Shown here piece by piece: positions 45,524 through 55,183 of a stretch of DNA of 64,000 nt (positions are counted from its first letter, which is position 1; the number at the start of each line of letters is the position of its first letter). The notes beneath the pieces are model-generated. The model was not told the origin of the DNA and did no database searches. It saw nothing but the letters and a program-made list of their open reading frames with translations. This DNA is from Candidatus Galacturonatibacter soehngenii (lineage in GTDB: Bacteria; Bacillota; Clostridia; Lachnospirales; Lachnospiraceae). The stretch spans positions 124,001-188,000 of the forward strand of contig NZ_WAGX01000008.1 in assembly GCF_008830185.1 (NCBI RefSeq), read 5' to 3'. The translations under genes were made by a program, and so were the position numbers.

Positions 45524-45581
45524 CGTCAAGTAAATTGAATTTTATTCAATTGCTTGACGGTTTGTTGCATAAACGTAAAAT
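45524..45581 (+). promoter_or_regulatory. rpsG-fusA intercistronic hairpin overlapping a possible promoter
   Basis: CGTCAAG (45524-45530) pairs with CTTGACG (45553-45559), and AATTGAAT (45533-45540) with ATTCAATT (45544-45551) around a 3-nt loop. The right arm supplies a -35 (TTGACG 45554-45559), 16 nt before TAAAAT (45576-45581). No long U-tract follows. It could terminate weakly, process the mRNA, or modulate an internal fusA promoter. Confidence 0.45.
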
Positions 45582-45636
45582 TTTGAAATAATTTTACATG
45601 TTTACTATTTATTCACAAAATAAGGAGGAAAATCCG

Positions 45637-47754
45637 TTGGCTGGAAGAGAATATCCGTTAGACAGAACCAGAAATATCGGTATTATGGCTCATATTGATG
45701 CAGGAAAGACTACAACAACAGAGCGTATACTTTACTATACCGGTGTTAATTATAAGATTGGTGATACGCATGAAGGTACTGCAACCATGGACTGGATGGA
45801 GCAGGAACAAGAAAGAGGTATTACTATTACTTCAGCCGCTACAACATGTCACTGGACTATGCAAAAAGAAGCAAAGGCTATGCCAGGAGCTTTAGAGCAT
45901 CGTATTAATATTATTGATACACCGGGACACGTTGACTTTACAGTTGAGGTTGAGAGATCACTTCGTGTACTTGACGGTGCAGTAGGTGTTTTCTGTGCAA
46001 AAGGTGGAGTAGAACCTCAATCAGAGAATGTATGGCGTCAGGCTGACACTTATAATGTTCCAAGAATGGCATTTGTTAATAAAATGGACATTTTAGGTGC
46101 AAATTTTTATAATGTTGTTGAACAAATTAAAAACAGATTAGGTAAGAATGCAATTGTAATTCAAATTCCTATCGGTAAAGAAGATGAATTCAAAGGAATC
46201 ATTGATTTGTTTGAAATGAAGGCTTACATCTACAATGATGACAAAGGCGATGACATTGATGTAACTGCAATACCTGAAGATATGCAAGATGACGCTGAGT
46301 TATATAGAGCAGAATTAATTGAAAAAATCTGTGAATTAGATGACGATTTAATGATGATGTATTTAGAAGGAGAAGAACCTTCTGAAGAGGAATTAAAAGG
46401 AGCGTTAAGAAAAGGTACTTGTGAATGTAGAGCAATTCCAGTTTGCTGTGGTTCTGCTTACAAAAATAAAGGTATCCAAAAGCTTCTTGATGCAGTTCTT
46501 ATGTTTATGCCAGCTCCTACTGATATCCCTGCTATTGACGGTGTGGATGCAGATGGAAATGAAGTTGTTAGACATTCTTCAGATGAAGAACCTTTCTCAG
46601 CATTAGCATTTAAGATTATGGCTGATCCATTTGTTGGTAAGCTTGCATTCTTTAGAGTTTATTCTGGTACATTGAACTCAGGTTCTTATGTATTAAATGC
46701 TACAAAAGGAAAGAAAGAGCGTGTAGGACGTATCTTACAGATGCACGCAAACAAAAGAGAAGAATTAGATAAAGTATACTCAGGAGATATCGCAGCGGCT
46801 GTAGGTTTTAAATTTACAACAACTGGTGATACGATTTGTGATGAACAACATCCAGTAATATTAGAGTCTATGGAATTCCCAGAGCCAGTTATCGAATTGG
46901 CAATTGAGCCTAAGACAAAAGCTGGTCAAGGAAAGATGGGCGAGGCCTTAACAAAACTTGCTGAAGAAGATCCTACTTTCCGTGCAAAAACAAATCCTGA
47001 AACTGGTCAAACAATCATCGCTGGTATGGGTGAACTTCATCTTGAAATTATCGTAGATAGACTTCTTCGTGAATTCAAGGTAGAAGCTAACGTAGGTGCA
47101 CCTCAGGTTGCATACAAAGAAACCTTTACTAAGACAGTTGAAGTTGATAGTAAGTATGCAAAACAGTCAGGTGGACGTGGACAATACGGACATTGTAAGG
47201 TTCGTTTTGAGCCTATGGATGCAAACGCAGAAGAAGTATTTAAGTTCGAATCAGCAGTTGTTGGTGGTGCTATTCCTAAGGAATATATCCCAGCAGTTGG
47301 AGAGGGTATCGAAGAAGCTTCTAAAGCAGGTATCTTGGCTGGATTCCCAGTGCTTGGTATTAAAGCTACTGTTTATGATGGTTCATACCATGAAGTCGAT
47401 TCAAGTGAAATGGCATTCCATATCGCTGGTTCTTTAGCATTTAAAGATGCAATGAACAAGGGTGGAGCAGTACTTCTTGAGCCAATCATGAGAGTTGAAG
47501 TAACTATGCCAGAAGAGTACATGGGTGATGTTATTGGTGACATTAACTCACGCCGTGGTCGTATTGAAGGTATGGAAGACATTGGTGGTGGAAAGATGGT
47601 TAAAGCTTTCGTTCCATTGTCAGAAATGTTTGGTTACTCAACAGACTTACGTTCTAAGACTCAAGGACGTGGAAACTACTCAATGTTCTTTGATAAATAT
47701 GAGCAGGTTCCAAAATCAGTACAAGAAAAGATTATTGCAAGTCGTGCTAAATAA
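45637..47754 (+). CDS. fusA: Elongation factor G
   Basis: 705 residues. P-loop [43 protein letters not shown], then domain IV motif [15 protein letters not shown] and the end [16 protein letters not shown]. It drives translocation. The start is TTG 45637 (Leu codon read as Met), with TAAGGAGGA 8 nt before it; an upstream in-frame ATG at 45598 would add 13 atypical residues ahead of the conserved [15 protein letters not shown] and precedes the ribosome-binding site. Confidence 0.97.
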   Translation: MAGREYPLDRTRNIGIMAHIDAGKTTTTERILYYTGVNYKIGDTHEGTATMDWMEQEQERGITITSAATTCHWTMQKEAKAMPGALEHRINIIDTPGHVDFTVEVERSLRVLDGAVGVFCAKGGVEPQSENVWRQADTYNVPRMAFVNKMDILGANFYNVVEQIKNRLGKNAIVIQIPIGKEDEFKGIIDLFEMKAYIYNDDKGDDIDVTAIPEDMQDDAELYRAELIEKICELDDDLMMMYLEGEEPSEEELKGALRKGTCECRAIPVCCGSAYKNKGIQKLLDAVLMFMPAPTDIPAIDGVDADGNEVVRHSSDEEPFSALAFKIMADPFVGKLAFFRVYSGTLNSGSYVLNATKGKKERVGRILQMHANKREELDKVYSGDIAAAVGFKFTTTGDTICDEQHPVILESMEFPEPVIELAIEPKTKAGQGKMGEALTKLAEEDPTFRAKTNPETGQTIIAGMGELHLEIIVDRLLREFKVEANVGAPQVAYKETFTKTVEVDSKYAKQSGGRGQYGHCKVRFEPMDANAEEVFKFESAVVGGAIPKEYIPAVGEGIEEASKAGILAGFPVLGIKATVYDGSYHEVDSSEMAFHIAGSLAFKDAMNKGGAVLLEPIMRVEVTMPEEYMGDVIGDINSRRGRIEGMEDIGGGKMVKAFVPLSEMFGYSTDLRSKTQGRGNYSMFFDKYEQVPKSVQEKIIASRAK

Positions 47755-47798
47755 TTCTAGATTTGTAATATATTGAAATATCTGTATTAAAATAGAAA

Positions 47799-47849
47799 AA
47801 TAGGCTTGAAAATATCTTAAATTTGAAATATAATTTAAGATAGCCTATT
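47799..47849 (+). promoter_or_regulatory. Bulged hairpin in the tuf leader
   Basis: AATAGGC (47799-47805) pairs with GCCTATT (47843-47849). TATCTTAAATT (47813-47823) pairs with AATTTAAGATA (47832-47842). The two stems stack on the 3' side but are separated by a 7-nt bulge, TTGAAAA (47806-47812), on the 5' side. No U-tract follows, so it is not a terminator. Confidence 0.5.
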
Positions 47850-47917
47850 GGTAGATAGATTAAACTAAATAATAATGCCCAAAGGGCACGTATATTTATA
47901 AGGAGGACATTTTAAAA

Positions 47918-49111
47918 ATGGCTAAATCTAAATTCGAGAGAAGTAAAGTACATTGTAACATCGGAACAATTGGTCACGTTGACCATGGTAAGACAACTTT
48001 AACAGCAGCTATCACAAAAACTTTATCAGAAAGAGTTTCAGGAAACGCAGCAGTTGATTTTGCTAATATCGATAAAGCTCCAGAAGAAAGAGAAAGAGGT
48101 ATTACAATTTCTACTTCTCACGTTGAATATTCAACAGAAAACAGACATTATGCACACGTTGATTGTCCAGGACATGCTGACTACGTTAAGAACATGATCA
48201 CTGGTGCTGCTCAGATGGATGGTGCTATCCTTGTTGTTGCAGCTACTGATGGTGTTATGGCTCAGACTAAAGAACATATCCTTCTTTCAAGACAGGTTGG
48301 TGTTCCTTACATCGTAGTATTCATGAACAAATGTGATATGGTTGACGATGCTGAATTACTTGAATTAGTAGAAATGGAAATCAGAGATCTATTAAGCGAG
48401 TATGAATTCCCAGGCGATGACACTCCAGTTATCCAAGGATCAGCTCTTAAAGCTCTTGAAGATCCAAATTCAGAGTGGGGCGATAAAGTTATGGAATTAA
48501 TGGCAGCAGTTGATTCATGGATTCCAGATCCACAGAGAGCAACTGATAAAGCATTCTTAATGCCAATCGAAGATATCTTCTCAATCACAGGACGTGGAAC
48601 TGTTGCTACTGGTAGAGTAGAAAGCGGTATCCTTCATGTATCAGAAGAAGTTGAAATCGTTGGTATCAAAGAAGAAACTCGTAAAGTAGTTGTAACTGGT
48701 ATCGAAATGTTTAGAAAACTTCTTGATGAAGCTCAAGCTGGTGATAACATTGGTGCATTACTTCGTGGTGTTCAAAGAGATGAAATCGAAAGAGGACAGG
48801 TTCTTGCGAAACCAGGTTCAATCACATGCCATACAAAATTTACAGCTCAGGTTTACGTTTTAACAAAAGATGAAGGTGGACGTCATACTCCTTTCTTCAA
48901 CAACTACAGACCTCAGTTCTACTTCAGAACAACTGACGTAACTGGTATCTGTAACTTACCAGAAGGTGTAGAAATGTGTATGCCTGGTGATAACGTAGAA
49001 ATGACAATTGAACTTATCCATCCAATCGCTATGGATCAAGGTCTTACATTCGCTATCCGCGAAGGTGGACGTACAGTAGGTTCAGGTCGTGTTGCTACAG
49101 TTATCAAATAA
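47918..49111 (+). CDS. tuf: Elongation factor Tu
   Basis: 397 residues: [42 protein letters not shown] and the C-terminal [14 protein letters not shown]. It carries aminoacyl-tRNA to the ribosome. It is the last str-operon gene, with AAGGAGGAC before ATG 47918 and a strong terminator after. Codon use is strongly biased, as expected for a highly expressed gene. Confidence 0.99.
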   Translation: MAKSKFERSKVHCNIGTIGHVDHGKTTLTAAITKTLSERVSGNAAVDFANIDKAPEERERGITISTSHVEYSTENRHYAHVDCPGHADYVKNMITGAAQMDGAILVVAATDGVMAQTKEHILLSRQVGVPYIVVFMNKCDMVDDAELLELVEMEIRDLLSEYEFPGDDTPVIQGSALKALEDPNSEWGDKVMELMAAVDSWIPDPQRATDKAFLMPIEDIFSITGRGTVATGRVESGILHVSEEVEIVGIKEETRKVVVTGIEMFRKLLDEAQAGDNIGALLRGVQRDEIERGQVLAKPGSITCHTKFTAQVYVLTKDEGGRHTPFFNNYRPQFYFRTTDVTGICNLPEGVEMCMPGDNVEMTIELIHPIAMDQGLTFAIREGGRTVGSGRVATVIK

Positions 49112-49128
49112 TTTAAGATAATGTATTT

Positions 49129-49158
49129 AAGGACTTCCGTTAAGGAAGTCCTTTTTTT
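49129..49158 (+). terminator. Terminator after tuf
   Basis: AAGGACTTCC (49129-49138), loop GTTAA, GGAAGTCC (49144-49151), then T7. Confidence 0.95.
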
Positions 49159-49240
49159 GCATATAGGAAAGTTCTTAAACTTCTCTATCATACAAATTAA
49201 TTAAGATAAACAAGTTTTTTGCCATACATAGAAATTCTTA

Positions 49241-49298
49241 TTGACAAATGATGTCTATATGCGATAGACTAAACCAAAGATGTCTATCGTGTATAGAC
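49241..49298 (+). promoter_or_regulatory. Promoter and twin BlaI/MecI-type operators
   Basis: Two 17-bp palindromes GTCTAT-N5-ATAGAC at 49253-49269 and 49282-49298, 29 bp centre to centre. The first covers the -10 area of a promoter with TTGACA at 49241-49246. The second lies just downstream. The arrangement is that of operators bound by BlaI-type dimers and indicates autoregulation of the following two genes. Confidence 0.8.
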
Positions 49299-49324
49299 AA
49301 AATTTGCTTAATGGAGAATATACA

Positions 49325-49675
49325 ATGGATGATTATGTACTAGGATCAATTGAAAGTAGATTTGCGGATATTATTTGGAAAATGGAGCCGATTACAACAT
49401 CAGAGCTAACTAAAATCTGTGAAAAAGAGTTAGGATGGAAAAGAACTACTACCTATACTGTTTTAAAGAAGCTTAATACCCGGCAACTATTTGAGAATAG
49501 AAATGGCACTGTGACATCGCTTATTTCAAGAGAAGAATTTTATGCAAGACAAAGTGAAAGATATATTAAGAATTCATTTGATGGTTCACTACCAAGTTTT
49601 CTTACAGCATTTACTTCAAGACAGAAATTAAGTTACAGAGAAATCGAACAAATTAAGAAAATAATTGAAAAATAA
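49325..49675 (+). CDS. BlaI/MecI-family transcriptional repressor
   Basis: 116 residues. Winged helix SIESRFADIIWKMEPITTSE, GWKRTTTYTVLKKLNTRQLF, with the cleavage-zone helix region near residues 90-100 (YIKNSFDGSLPSFLTAF). The family represses genes until proteolysis triggered by the membrane sensor. ATG 49325 has TGGAGA upstream; an upstream in-frame ATG at 49280 lies inside operator 2 and is rejected. It is followed 47 bp later by its sensor gene. Confidence 0.9.
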   Translation: MDDYVLGSIESRFADIIWKMEPITTSELTKICEKELGWKRTTTYTVLKKLNTRQLFENRNGTVTSLISREEFYARQSERYIKNSFDGSLPSFLTAFTSRQKLSYREIEQIKKIIEK

Positions 49676-49722
49676 AAATAATCATGGATAACGGACAAAA
49701 AGTAAATGAAAAGGAGAAAATG

Positions 49723-51630
49723 ATGGAATCTCTATTTATGTGTTTTTTAACTATGAGTTATCAAGCTAGTTTTGTGGTCTGCTTTGTACTAGTTGCAAGA
49801 GTGGTTCTTAAATTATTACATGCTCCCAAAAAGTATAGCTACTATATGTGGTTCATCCCCTTTATCCGAATGATATTGCCTGTTACCATAGAAAGCATTT
49901 TTAGTTTATTACCGAACGAGAGTGCATCTATTCAAGACAATAGTATATATCAGCTTATTACACCTGCAATTAATATTGTAAGTACTAAGGTGAACGCGCC
50001 AAATACCACAAGTAATATAGCTCTAAATCAAGGGAGTATGGTGTGGAAATGGTCTACTAGTTTGCAATGGGCCTGGTTGATTGGAGTATGTGTTTTTCTT
50101 CTTATAAATTTAATCTATTATGTAAAACTAAACAATAAATTACAATATAGTATTAGACTTATGGATAATATATATCTTTCCGACCACATTAATACTTCTT
50201 TTGTATTTGGTATTCTTAATGCTCGTATTTATCTAGGCACAACAATTCAAAAGGAAGAGATGCCCTATATTATTTCTCATGAAAAAAACCATGTAAAAAG
50301 AGGAGATCACTTGATAAAATTACTTTCATTTTTGATTTTATCATTACATTGGTTTAATCCGTTTGCATGGATTGCATTCTTATGTATGGAACGTGACATG
50401 GAGATGTCTTGTGACGAAATGGTAATGTTACAATTTGATAGGCCAAAAAGAAAAGAGTATGCGAAAGCTCTTCTAAATGTATCGATTGGAGGAAAGAGGG
50501 TAACAGGAGCCCCTATTTCTTTTGGAGATGGAAACACGAAGGAAAGAATTAAAAATATTATGAACGATAAGAAGCCTACCATATGGATAGGACTTATAGC
50601 AATAGTATTATTAATTTGCTTAACCATAGGACTATTAACAAATCCAATTAAGAAAACTCGTAATAGTGTGGGACGAAAAGAAGTCGTTCAAAGCGAAGAT
50701 ACAAAAGAAGTTACCAAAGACAGTAAGATTGTTAACAAAAAAGATTCAATCGATATAACACCCCCATCCATTGAAAAGGGAATGAACTTAGGGGCAGATG
50801 GTGTTGTTCTAGACTTTGCAAATGAAGATTACATAATCTTTCATGGCTACTTCGGTTTGTTTGTATATTCAATTCCAATGGGAAAAATAATAGGAGCAGT
50901 CGATTTAGAGTCAATTGGATGTAATATGACACAAGGCGATCGCTATTGTGAAGTAAGTGTTTTAAAAGACGCAAGTCACGTTTATCTCCATCCAATCAGT
51001 GAAACAGATATGTATGTATACAACGTCTATGAGCAGACCTTATGGAAGGAGCCTTATACCTTAGAGGGAAAAGAGTTGTTTGATTCATTTTCTGATAATA
51101 ACATGATTGGTGACATCTATGTAGGGAATAAAGTGGAGTTTGTAGTTGATGGATATCAATATTATGGCTATTTGTTTTCGGAAGATGGAAGTATTGAAAA
51201 TCTTAATTACATAGAAGATGATATGTTGATATCGTTATTTGCAGACTATTTTAACAGTATACCAACAAATTCAGGTGAATCTATCAAAGAATGGAATTTA
51301 GATGTGACAAAAATCCGTGCGACTGGTGGAATATTTACAATACAAAATAATTCGGATCAAGTTATTACATATGGGGAACAATACACATTAAAGGTAAAAA
51401 GAGACGATAAATGGGTGGATGTACCCTATATAATACAAGATTGGGGCTTTCATGATATAGGTTATACCATAAAAGCGAATGATTCTGTCACAATGGAAGT
51501 AGATTGGCAGTGGTTATATGGAACACTACCTGTTGGTAATTATCAATTCATAAAAGAGATTCAAGTACAGCAACCAGATGATTCTTATGAAGCAGTACAA
51601 ATGGAGGTAGAGTTTCTTATTACAGAATAA
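49723..51630 (+). CDS. BlaR1/MecR1-like M56 metallopeptidase sensor with a non-penicillin-binding C terminus
   Basis: 635 residues. Membrane helices in the first 140 residues and again near 290. The M56 zinc site is HEKNH (186-190) and ERDMEMSCDE. There is no PBP-like serine sensor domain (SxxK); instead the C-terminal 300 residues form a beta-rich lipid/cell-wall-side module. This includes a bacterial Ig-like segment, IQNNSDQVITYGEQYTLKVK and WQWLYGTLPVGNYQFIKEIQ. The protein probably senses an envelope signal and cleaves the BlaI-like repressor. Start ATG 49723 follows AAGGAG at the right distance; the in-frame ATG at 49684 has no signal. The ligand is unknown. Confidence 0.82.
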   Translation: MESLFMCFLTMSYQASFVVCFVLVARVVLKLLHAPKKYSYYMWFIPFIRMILPVTIESIFSLLPNESASIQDNSIYQLITPAINIVSTKVNAPNTTSNIALNQGSMVWKWSTSLQWAWLIGVCVFLLINLIYYVKLNNKLQYSIRLMDNIYLSDHINTSFVFGILNARIYLGTTIQKEEMPYIISHEKNHVKRGDHLIKLLSFLILSLHWFNPFAWIAFLCMERDMEMSCDEMVMLQFDRPKRKEYAKALLNVSIGGKRVTGAPISFGDGNTKERIKNIMNDKKPTIWIGLIAIVLLICLTIGLLTNPIKKTRNSVGRKEVVQSEDTKEVTKDSKIVNKKDSIDITPPSIEKGMNLGADGVVLDFANEDYIIFHGYFGLFVYSIPMGKIIGAVDLESIGCNMTQGDRYCEVSVLKDASHVYLHPISETDMYVYNVYEQTLWKEPYTLEGKELFDSFSDNNMIGDIYVGNKVEFVVDGYQYYGYLFSEDGSIENLNYIEDDMLISLFADYFNSIPTNSGESIKEWNLDVTKIRATGGIFTIQNNSDQVITYGEQYTLKVKRDDKWVDVPYIIQDWGFHDIGYTIKANDSVTMEVDWQWLYGTLPVGNYQFIKEIQVQQPDDSYEAVQMEVEFLITE

Positions 51631-51638
51631 AGTTTATC

Positions 51639-51692
51639 TTGACAGAGGGTGTATTCTCTTTTAGAGTAGATACTAACAAGTGTTAGTATCTA
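51639..51692 (+). promoter_or_regulatory. Promoter with a perfect 26-bp palindromic operator
   Basis: TTGACA (51639-51644), 17 nt, TAGAGT (51662-51667). The palindrome runs from 51667 to 51692, with arms TAGATACTAACA and TGTTAGTATCTA around AG. It overlaps the end of the -10 and the transcript start, the usual place for a TetR-family operator. A TetR gene lies two genes on (52401). Confidence 0.8.
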
Positions 51693-51717
51693 TCATTTTT
51701 TAAAGTGAGGTAACCAT

Positions 51718-52410
51718 ATGGAAATCACAATCATCCATGGACAGATGCATAAAGGTAGTACATATCATATCACAGAGCTTCTTAAGAATAAAATTATTAC
51801 CCAAGAAACAGTGGTTCATGAGTTTTATTTACCAAAGGATATGCCACATCCTTGTAATGGGTGCTTTCAATGTATTAAAAAAGGTGAGCAATATTGTCCT
51901 CATTATGAAAAAGTAAATAAGATTGTACAGGCAATGGAGAAGTCAGAGGTTATACTTATTGATTCGCCAACGTATTGCTTTTCAATGACGGGACAACTTA
52001 AAACGGTATTTGACCATTTTGGTTTTATGTGGTTGACACATAGGCCAAATGCAAGTATGTTTCATAAGAACGGTATTGCTATATCAACTGCGGCTGGAGC
52101 AGGGGCTAAGAAGGTTACAAGAACGATAAAAGAGCAGTTTTTTTGGATGGGATTATCCAAGTGTTATCAGATTCCAATTACCGTGGGAGCTTCTTCGTGG
52201 GATGAAGTATCAAGGAAGAAAAAAAATAAAATAGAAAAGATTACTGACCATATAGCAAAAAAAGTTCAAAAAAAGAAAGAGCCGAGTCTGCGTTTAAAAT
52301 TCTTATTCTTGTTATTTCGTTTAACACAAAAAGGAAATGAGTGGAATGCTACAGATAAAAACTATTGGCAAGAAAAAGGTTGGTTAGAAAAGGAGCGCCC
52401 ATGGAAATAG
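51718..52410 (+). CDS. Flavodoxin-like NAD(P)H-dependent FMN oxidoreductase
   Basis: 230 residues. MEITIIHGQMHKGSTYHITE is the flavodoxin-fold start, with G-Q-M-H-K-G-S-T acting as the FMN-phosphate loop. CNGCFQCIKKGEQYC (residues about 45-60) is the Cys-rich motif of iron-sulphur-type/NADPH-dependent reductases, and DSPTYCFSMTGQLKTVFDHF is the FMN ring loop. The C terminus is a basic, coiled-coil-like tail. The enzyme probably reduces a quinone, nitroaromatic or thiol-reactive compound. It overlaps the TetR gene by 10 bp and shares its operator. Confidence 0.75.
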   Translation: MEITIIHGQMHKGSTYHITELLKNKIITQETVVHEFYLPKDMPHPCNGCFQCIKKGEQYCPHYEKVNKIVQAMEKSEVILIDSPTYCFSMTGQLKTVFDHFGFMWLTHRPNASMFHKNGIAISTAAGAGAKKVTRTIKEQFFWMGLSKCYQIPITVGASSWDEVSRKKKNKIEKITDHIAKKVQKKKEPSLRLKFLFLLFRLTQKGNEWNATDKNYWQEKGWLEKERPWK

Positions 52411-53066
52411 AATCAAATACCAAGGAAAGAATAATTATAGAAAGCCTTACGCTGTTTTCACAAAAAGGATATGAAGGCGTATCTATGCGAGATATTGCAG
52501 CAGCTGTTGGAATAAAGGGGGCATCTATCTACAATCATTTTACGGGAAAAGAAGAAATATTAAATGCTATCATAGCTATGATGGGTACAAGATATGATAA
52601 TGCAGCAATGGCGATTCAGATGCCAAGTGGTAATTCAGATGATATGGTAGAGTTTTATATGAATGTTACAATTGAACATTTATATGAGCTAGCAAGCGGG
52701 ATGTTTACGTTTTTTATAACGGATGATTTTGCATGTAAATTTCGAAAGTTATTAACCATGGAACAATATAGAAATGAACGGGCGAGAAACACATTTAAAA
52801 AGTACTTTTTTGATATGCCAATACAATTTCAGTCAGAGATTTTTAATAAATTGATAGAAAAAGAAGTATTTCACTCTTACGATGCTCACATTATGACACT
52901 ACATTTTTATGCGCCAATTTATTTGTTGTTAAAGGAGTATGACAAAGAAAGGAATCTAGAGCAGACTTTACAGATACTAAGAAATCATGTTATGCAGTTT
53001 AGCAAGCTGTATACCAAGAAACAACTTCTATATATGAGTCAATTAAATTTCTTAATAATATCTTAA
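52401..53066 (+). CDS. TetR-family transcriptional regulator
   Basis: 221 residues. The N-terminal HTH KERIIIESLTLFSQKGYEGV then SMRDIAAAVGIKGASIYNHF is diagnostic. The C-terminal ligand-binding domain is alpha-helical and unlike well-known subfamilies. ATG 52401 has AAGGAGCG inside the preceding gene; the start from 52365 has no such signal. It most likely binds the palindrome at 51667-51692 and represses this two-gene operon until an inducer binds. Confidence 0.9.
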   Translation: MEIESNTKERIIIESLTLFSQKGYEGVSMRDIAAAVGIKGASIYNHFTGKEEILNAIIAMMGTRYDNAAMAIQMPSGNSDDMVEFYMNVTIEHLYELASGMFTFFITDDFACKFRKLLTMEQYRNERARNTFKKYFFDMPIQFQSEIFNKLIEKEVFHSYDAHIMTLHFYAPIYLLLKEYDKERNLEQTLQILRNHVMQFSKLYTKKQLLYMSQLNFLIIS

Positions 53067-53178
53067 GCATATAGTGGAAGGTTTTGTGATATTATATAGT
53101 AATAGAAATTGATACCAAAAGTGTCAACTAAATTGGTACAAGATATCTGTTAATAATTGAAATAGGAGATTAAGTATT

Positions 53179-54642
53179 ATGAAGAAAAGAAAAATAACAA
53201 CAATATTGTGTTGTCTTTTGCTAATAGTATTAACGGGGTGTTCACAAAAGACAGACGATGCGAATACAAATGAACAATCTGTGGAGCAAGTAACAAAAGA
53301 GACTAACCAAGTCGAAAATACCAATCAAACAGAAGAAGTAACACAAGAGCCAACACAAGAGCCAACACAACAAACGCAGGTGCAGGCTCCAAATGACAAT
53401 ACAGCCCCGACTTTAGCTGTTGGATCGGGAGAAATTATTACAGTACCTAATGTTGCGAATGAATTAATTGAGACTACAGGATTAAAATATCTTTCAGTAC
53501 AAATTGGGAAAACAGAATCAGAGCGTAATTTTGTATGGTATTCAAAAAGCGCTAGTGAGGGTATGGTACTCATGCAAGAAGCTTCTACCATGGAAATGAA
53601 TACATTCTATACTTCTAATGCAACGACTGCAAAGACAAAAGAATCAAAGACCGAAAAAGGCTATTATGTAAATAAGGCAACTGTGGCTAAACTGAAACCA
53701 AATACAACATACTATTATGTAGTAGGGAATAATGAAGGATGGTCACCAATTTATACATATAAGACATCTTCCTTTGATACAACGTTTAGTTTTGCAGCAG
53801 TTGGAGATCCTGAAATGGGAATTGGTACAGATGATGAAAGCCTTGACCAAATGAGTATCTTTGACAATACAATTAACAAGATTAACGAGCAGATTCAAGA
53901 TGTTGCTTTTTTGTTAAGCACTGGTGATCAGGTTGGTATTAATGATAAAAATGAAGATTATGCATCCCTATTAAATCATGTTGGGCTTTATTCATTGGCA
54001 TTTGCGCCTACTATAGGTAATCACGATGTAGGCGGAAGCTATTTTAAAGAACATTTTAATCTGCCAAATTTTAATAAAATTAAACCTGAGGCAGATGTTA
54101 CCAATGACAATTATTACTTCACATATAATGGTGTATTATTTCTTATGATTAATGCAAATAATGGAAGTGATTATGACGATTATCATAAAAAGTTTATAGA
54201 AGAAGCTTCTGCAAAATACCCAGATGCAACATGGAAGATAGCTGTATTTCATTTTCCGCCGTTTAGTGCAGTAGCTAAAAATCAAAATGATGCGACTGCG
54301 GTACAAGAGATGATTCCATTTTTAGAAGAGGCTGGAGTAGATGTAGTACTTAATGGTCATGACCAGTTATTTTCAAGAACACATGTAATGAAAGGCACTT
54401 CAGTTTCTCAAAAAGTAGATAATTCAGTAACGAATCCAGATGGAATTGTGTACTTTACACTAGGCTCTAGTAGTGGTAATCTATTCCATGAGTCAATCGG
54501 TAATCCAAATGCAGTTAAGACAGAAGTAACAGGTCATCCTCAGGCATCTAGAGTAGATGTAACACCAACAAGTTTTAAAATTACAACATACAATACAGAT
54601 ACGTGGGAAGTATATGATGAATTCTCAATTATAAAACAATAA
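53179..54642 (+). CDS. Lipoprotein metallophosphoesterase, purple acid phosphatase-like
   Basis: 487 residues. Signal peptide with lipobox LTGC (Cys21), then a Thr/Gln/Glu-rich linker with tandem TQEP repeats to about residue 75. A fibronectin-III-like N-terminal domain (KYLSVQIGKTESERNFVWYS, LKPNTTYYYVVGNNEGWSPI) is followed by a calcineurin-type domain: AVGDPEMG, LSTGDQVG, IGNHDVGG, VFHFPPFS and LNGHDQLFSRTH. It hydrolyses phosphomonoesters or diesters outside the cell using a two-metal site. Substrate unknown. It is monogenic, with the terminator at 54671. Confidence 0.88.
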   Translation: MKKRKITTILCCLLLIVLTGCSQKTDDANTNEQSVEQVTKETNQVENTNQTEEVTQEPTQEPTQQTQVQAPNDNTAPTLAVGSGEIITVPNVANELIETTGLKYLSVQIGKTESERNFVWYSKSASEGMVLMQEASTMEMNTFYTSNATTAKTKESKTEKGYYVNKATVAKLKPNTTYYYVVGNNEGWSPIYTYKTSSFDTTFSFAAVGDPEMGIGTDDESLDQMSIFDNTINKINEQIQDVAFLLSTGDQVGINDKNEDYASLLNHVGLYSLAFAPTIGNHDVGGSYFKEHFNLPNFNKIKPEADVTNDNYYFTYNGVLFLMINANNGSDYDDYHKKFIEEASAKYPDATWKIAVFHFPPFSAVAKNQNDATAVQEMIPFLEEAGVDVVLNGHDQLFSRTHVMKGTSVSQKVDNSVTNPDGIVYFTLGSSSGNLFHESIGNPNAVKTEVTGHPQASRVDVTPTSFKITTYNTDTWEVYDEFSIIKQ

Positions 54643-54657
54643 AATTATAAAATAACT

Positions 54658-54703
54658 ACAGCGGTTAGATACAGCGGTTAGTTACAGGCTAACCGCTGTT
54701 TTG
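54658..54703 (+). terminator. Terminator with duplicated 5' arm
   Basis: ACAGCGGTTAG occurs at 54658-54668 and 54671-54681. CTAACCGCTGT (54689-54699) can pair with either copy and is followed by TTTTGC. The nearer copy gives a 7-nt loop. Confidence 0.85.
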
Positions 54704-54826
54704 CATTATAAATGACGAAAAAAGGAAATAGGATTGCAAATATGGATTTACTATTTTATAATTTTCAAGGAAAGATTAAAAATATATGAATGACTAGTTA
54801 GCCCTATGAGAAAGAAGGTTTTACAA

Positions 54827-55183
54827 ATGAAGTATTTACGGCAGTTTGGTATTATATTAGCCGTGACATGTATAGGTGAGCTTTTTAAATATTTTATAGA
54901 ATTACCTATACCCTCAAGCATTTACGGATTAGTTTTGATGTTAACATTATTAAAGACAGGCCTAATAAAGGTAGAGCGTGTAAAAGATACAGGAGTATTT
55001 TTAATCGATATTATGCCTTTAATGTTTATTCCAGCGGGGGTAGGTCTCTTACTATCGTGGAAGCAGTTGAAAAATATGTTGCTTCCAGTTTGTGTTATTA
55101 CTATAATCACAACCATATTAGTTATGATTGTATCAGGTAAGGTGACTGACTACATGATAAAAAGGAGAAAGCCAAATGAATAA
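54827..55183 (+). CDS. lrgA: LrgA/CidA-family holin-like membrane protein
   Basis: 118 residues with four membrane helices: LRQFGIILAVTCIGELFKYF, IPSSIYGLVLMLTLLKTGLI, DIMPLMFIPAGVGLLLSW and LLPVCVITIITTILVMIVSG. LPxPSSxxG and MPLLFIPAGVG are the family marks. With LrgB it influences autolysis or, in other Firmicutes, pyruvate/glycolate transport. Start ATG 54827 has AGAAGG upstream; the in-frame ATG at 54806 does not. The downstream lrgB overlaps it by 8 bp. Confidence 0.88.
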   Translation: MKYLRQFGIILAVTCIGELFKYFIELPIPSSIYGLVLMLTLLKTGLIKVERVKDTGVFLIDIMPLMFIPAGVGLLLSWKQLKNMLLPVCVITIITTILVMIVSGKVTDYMIKRRKPNE

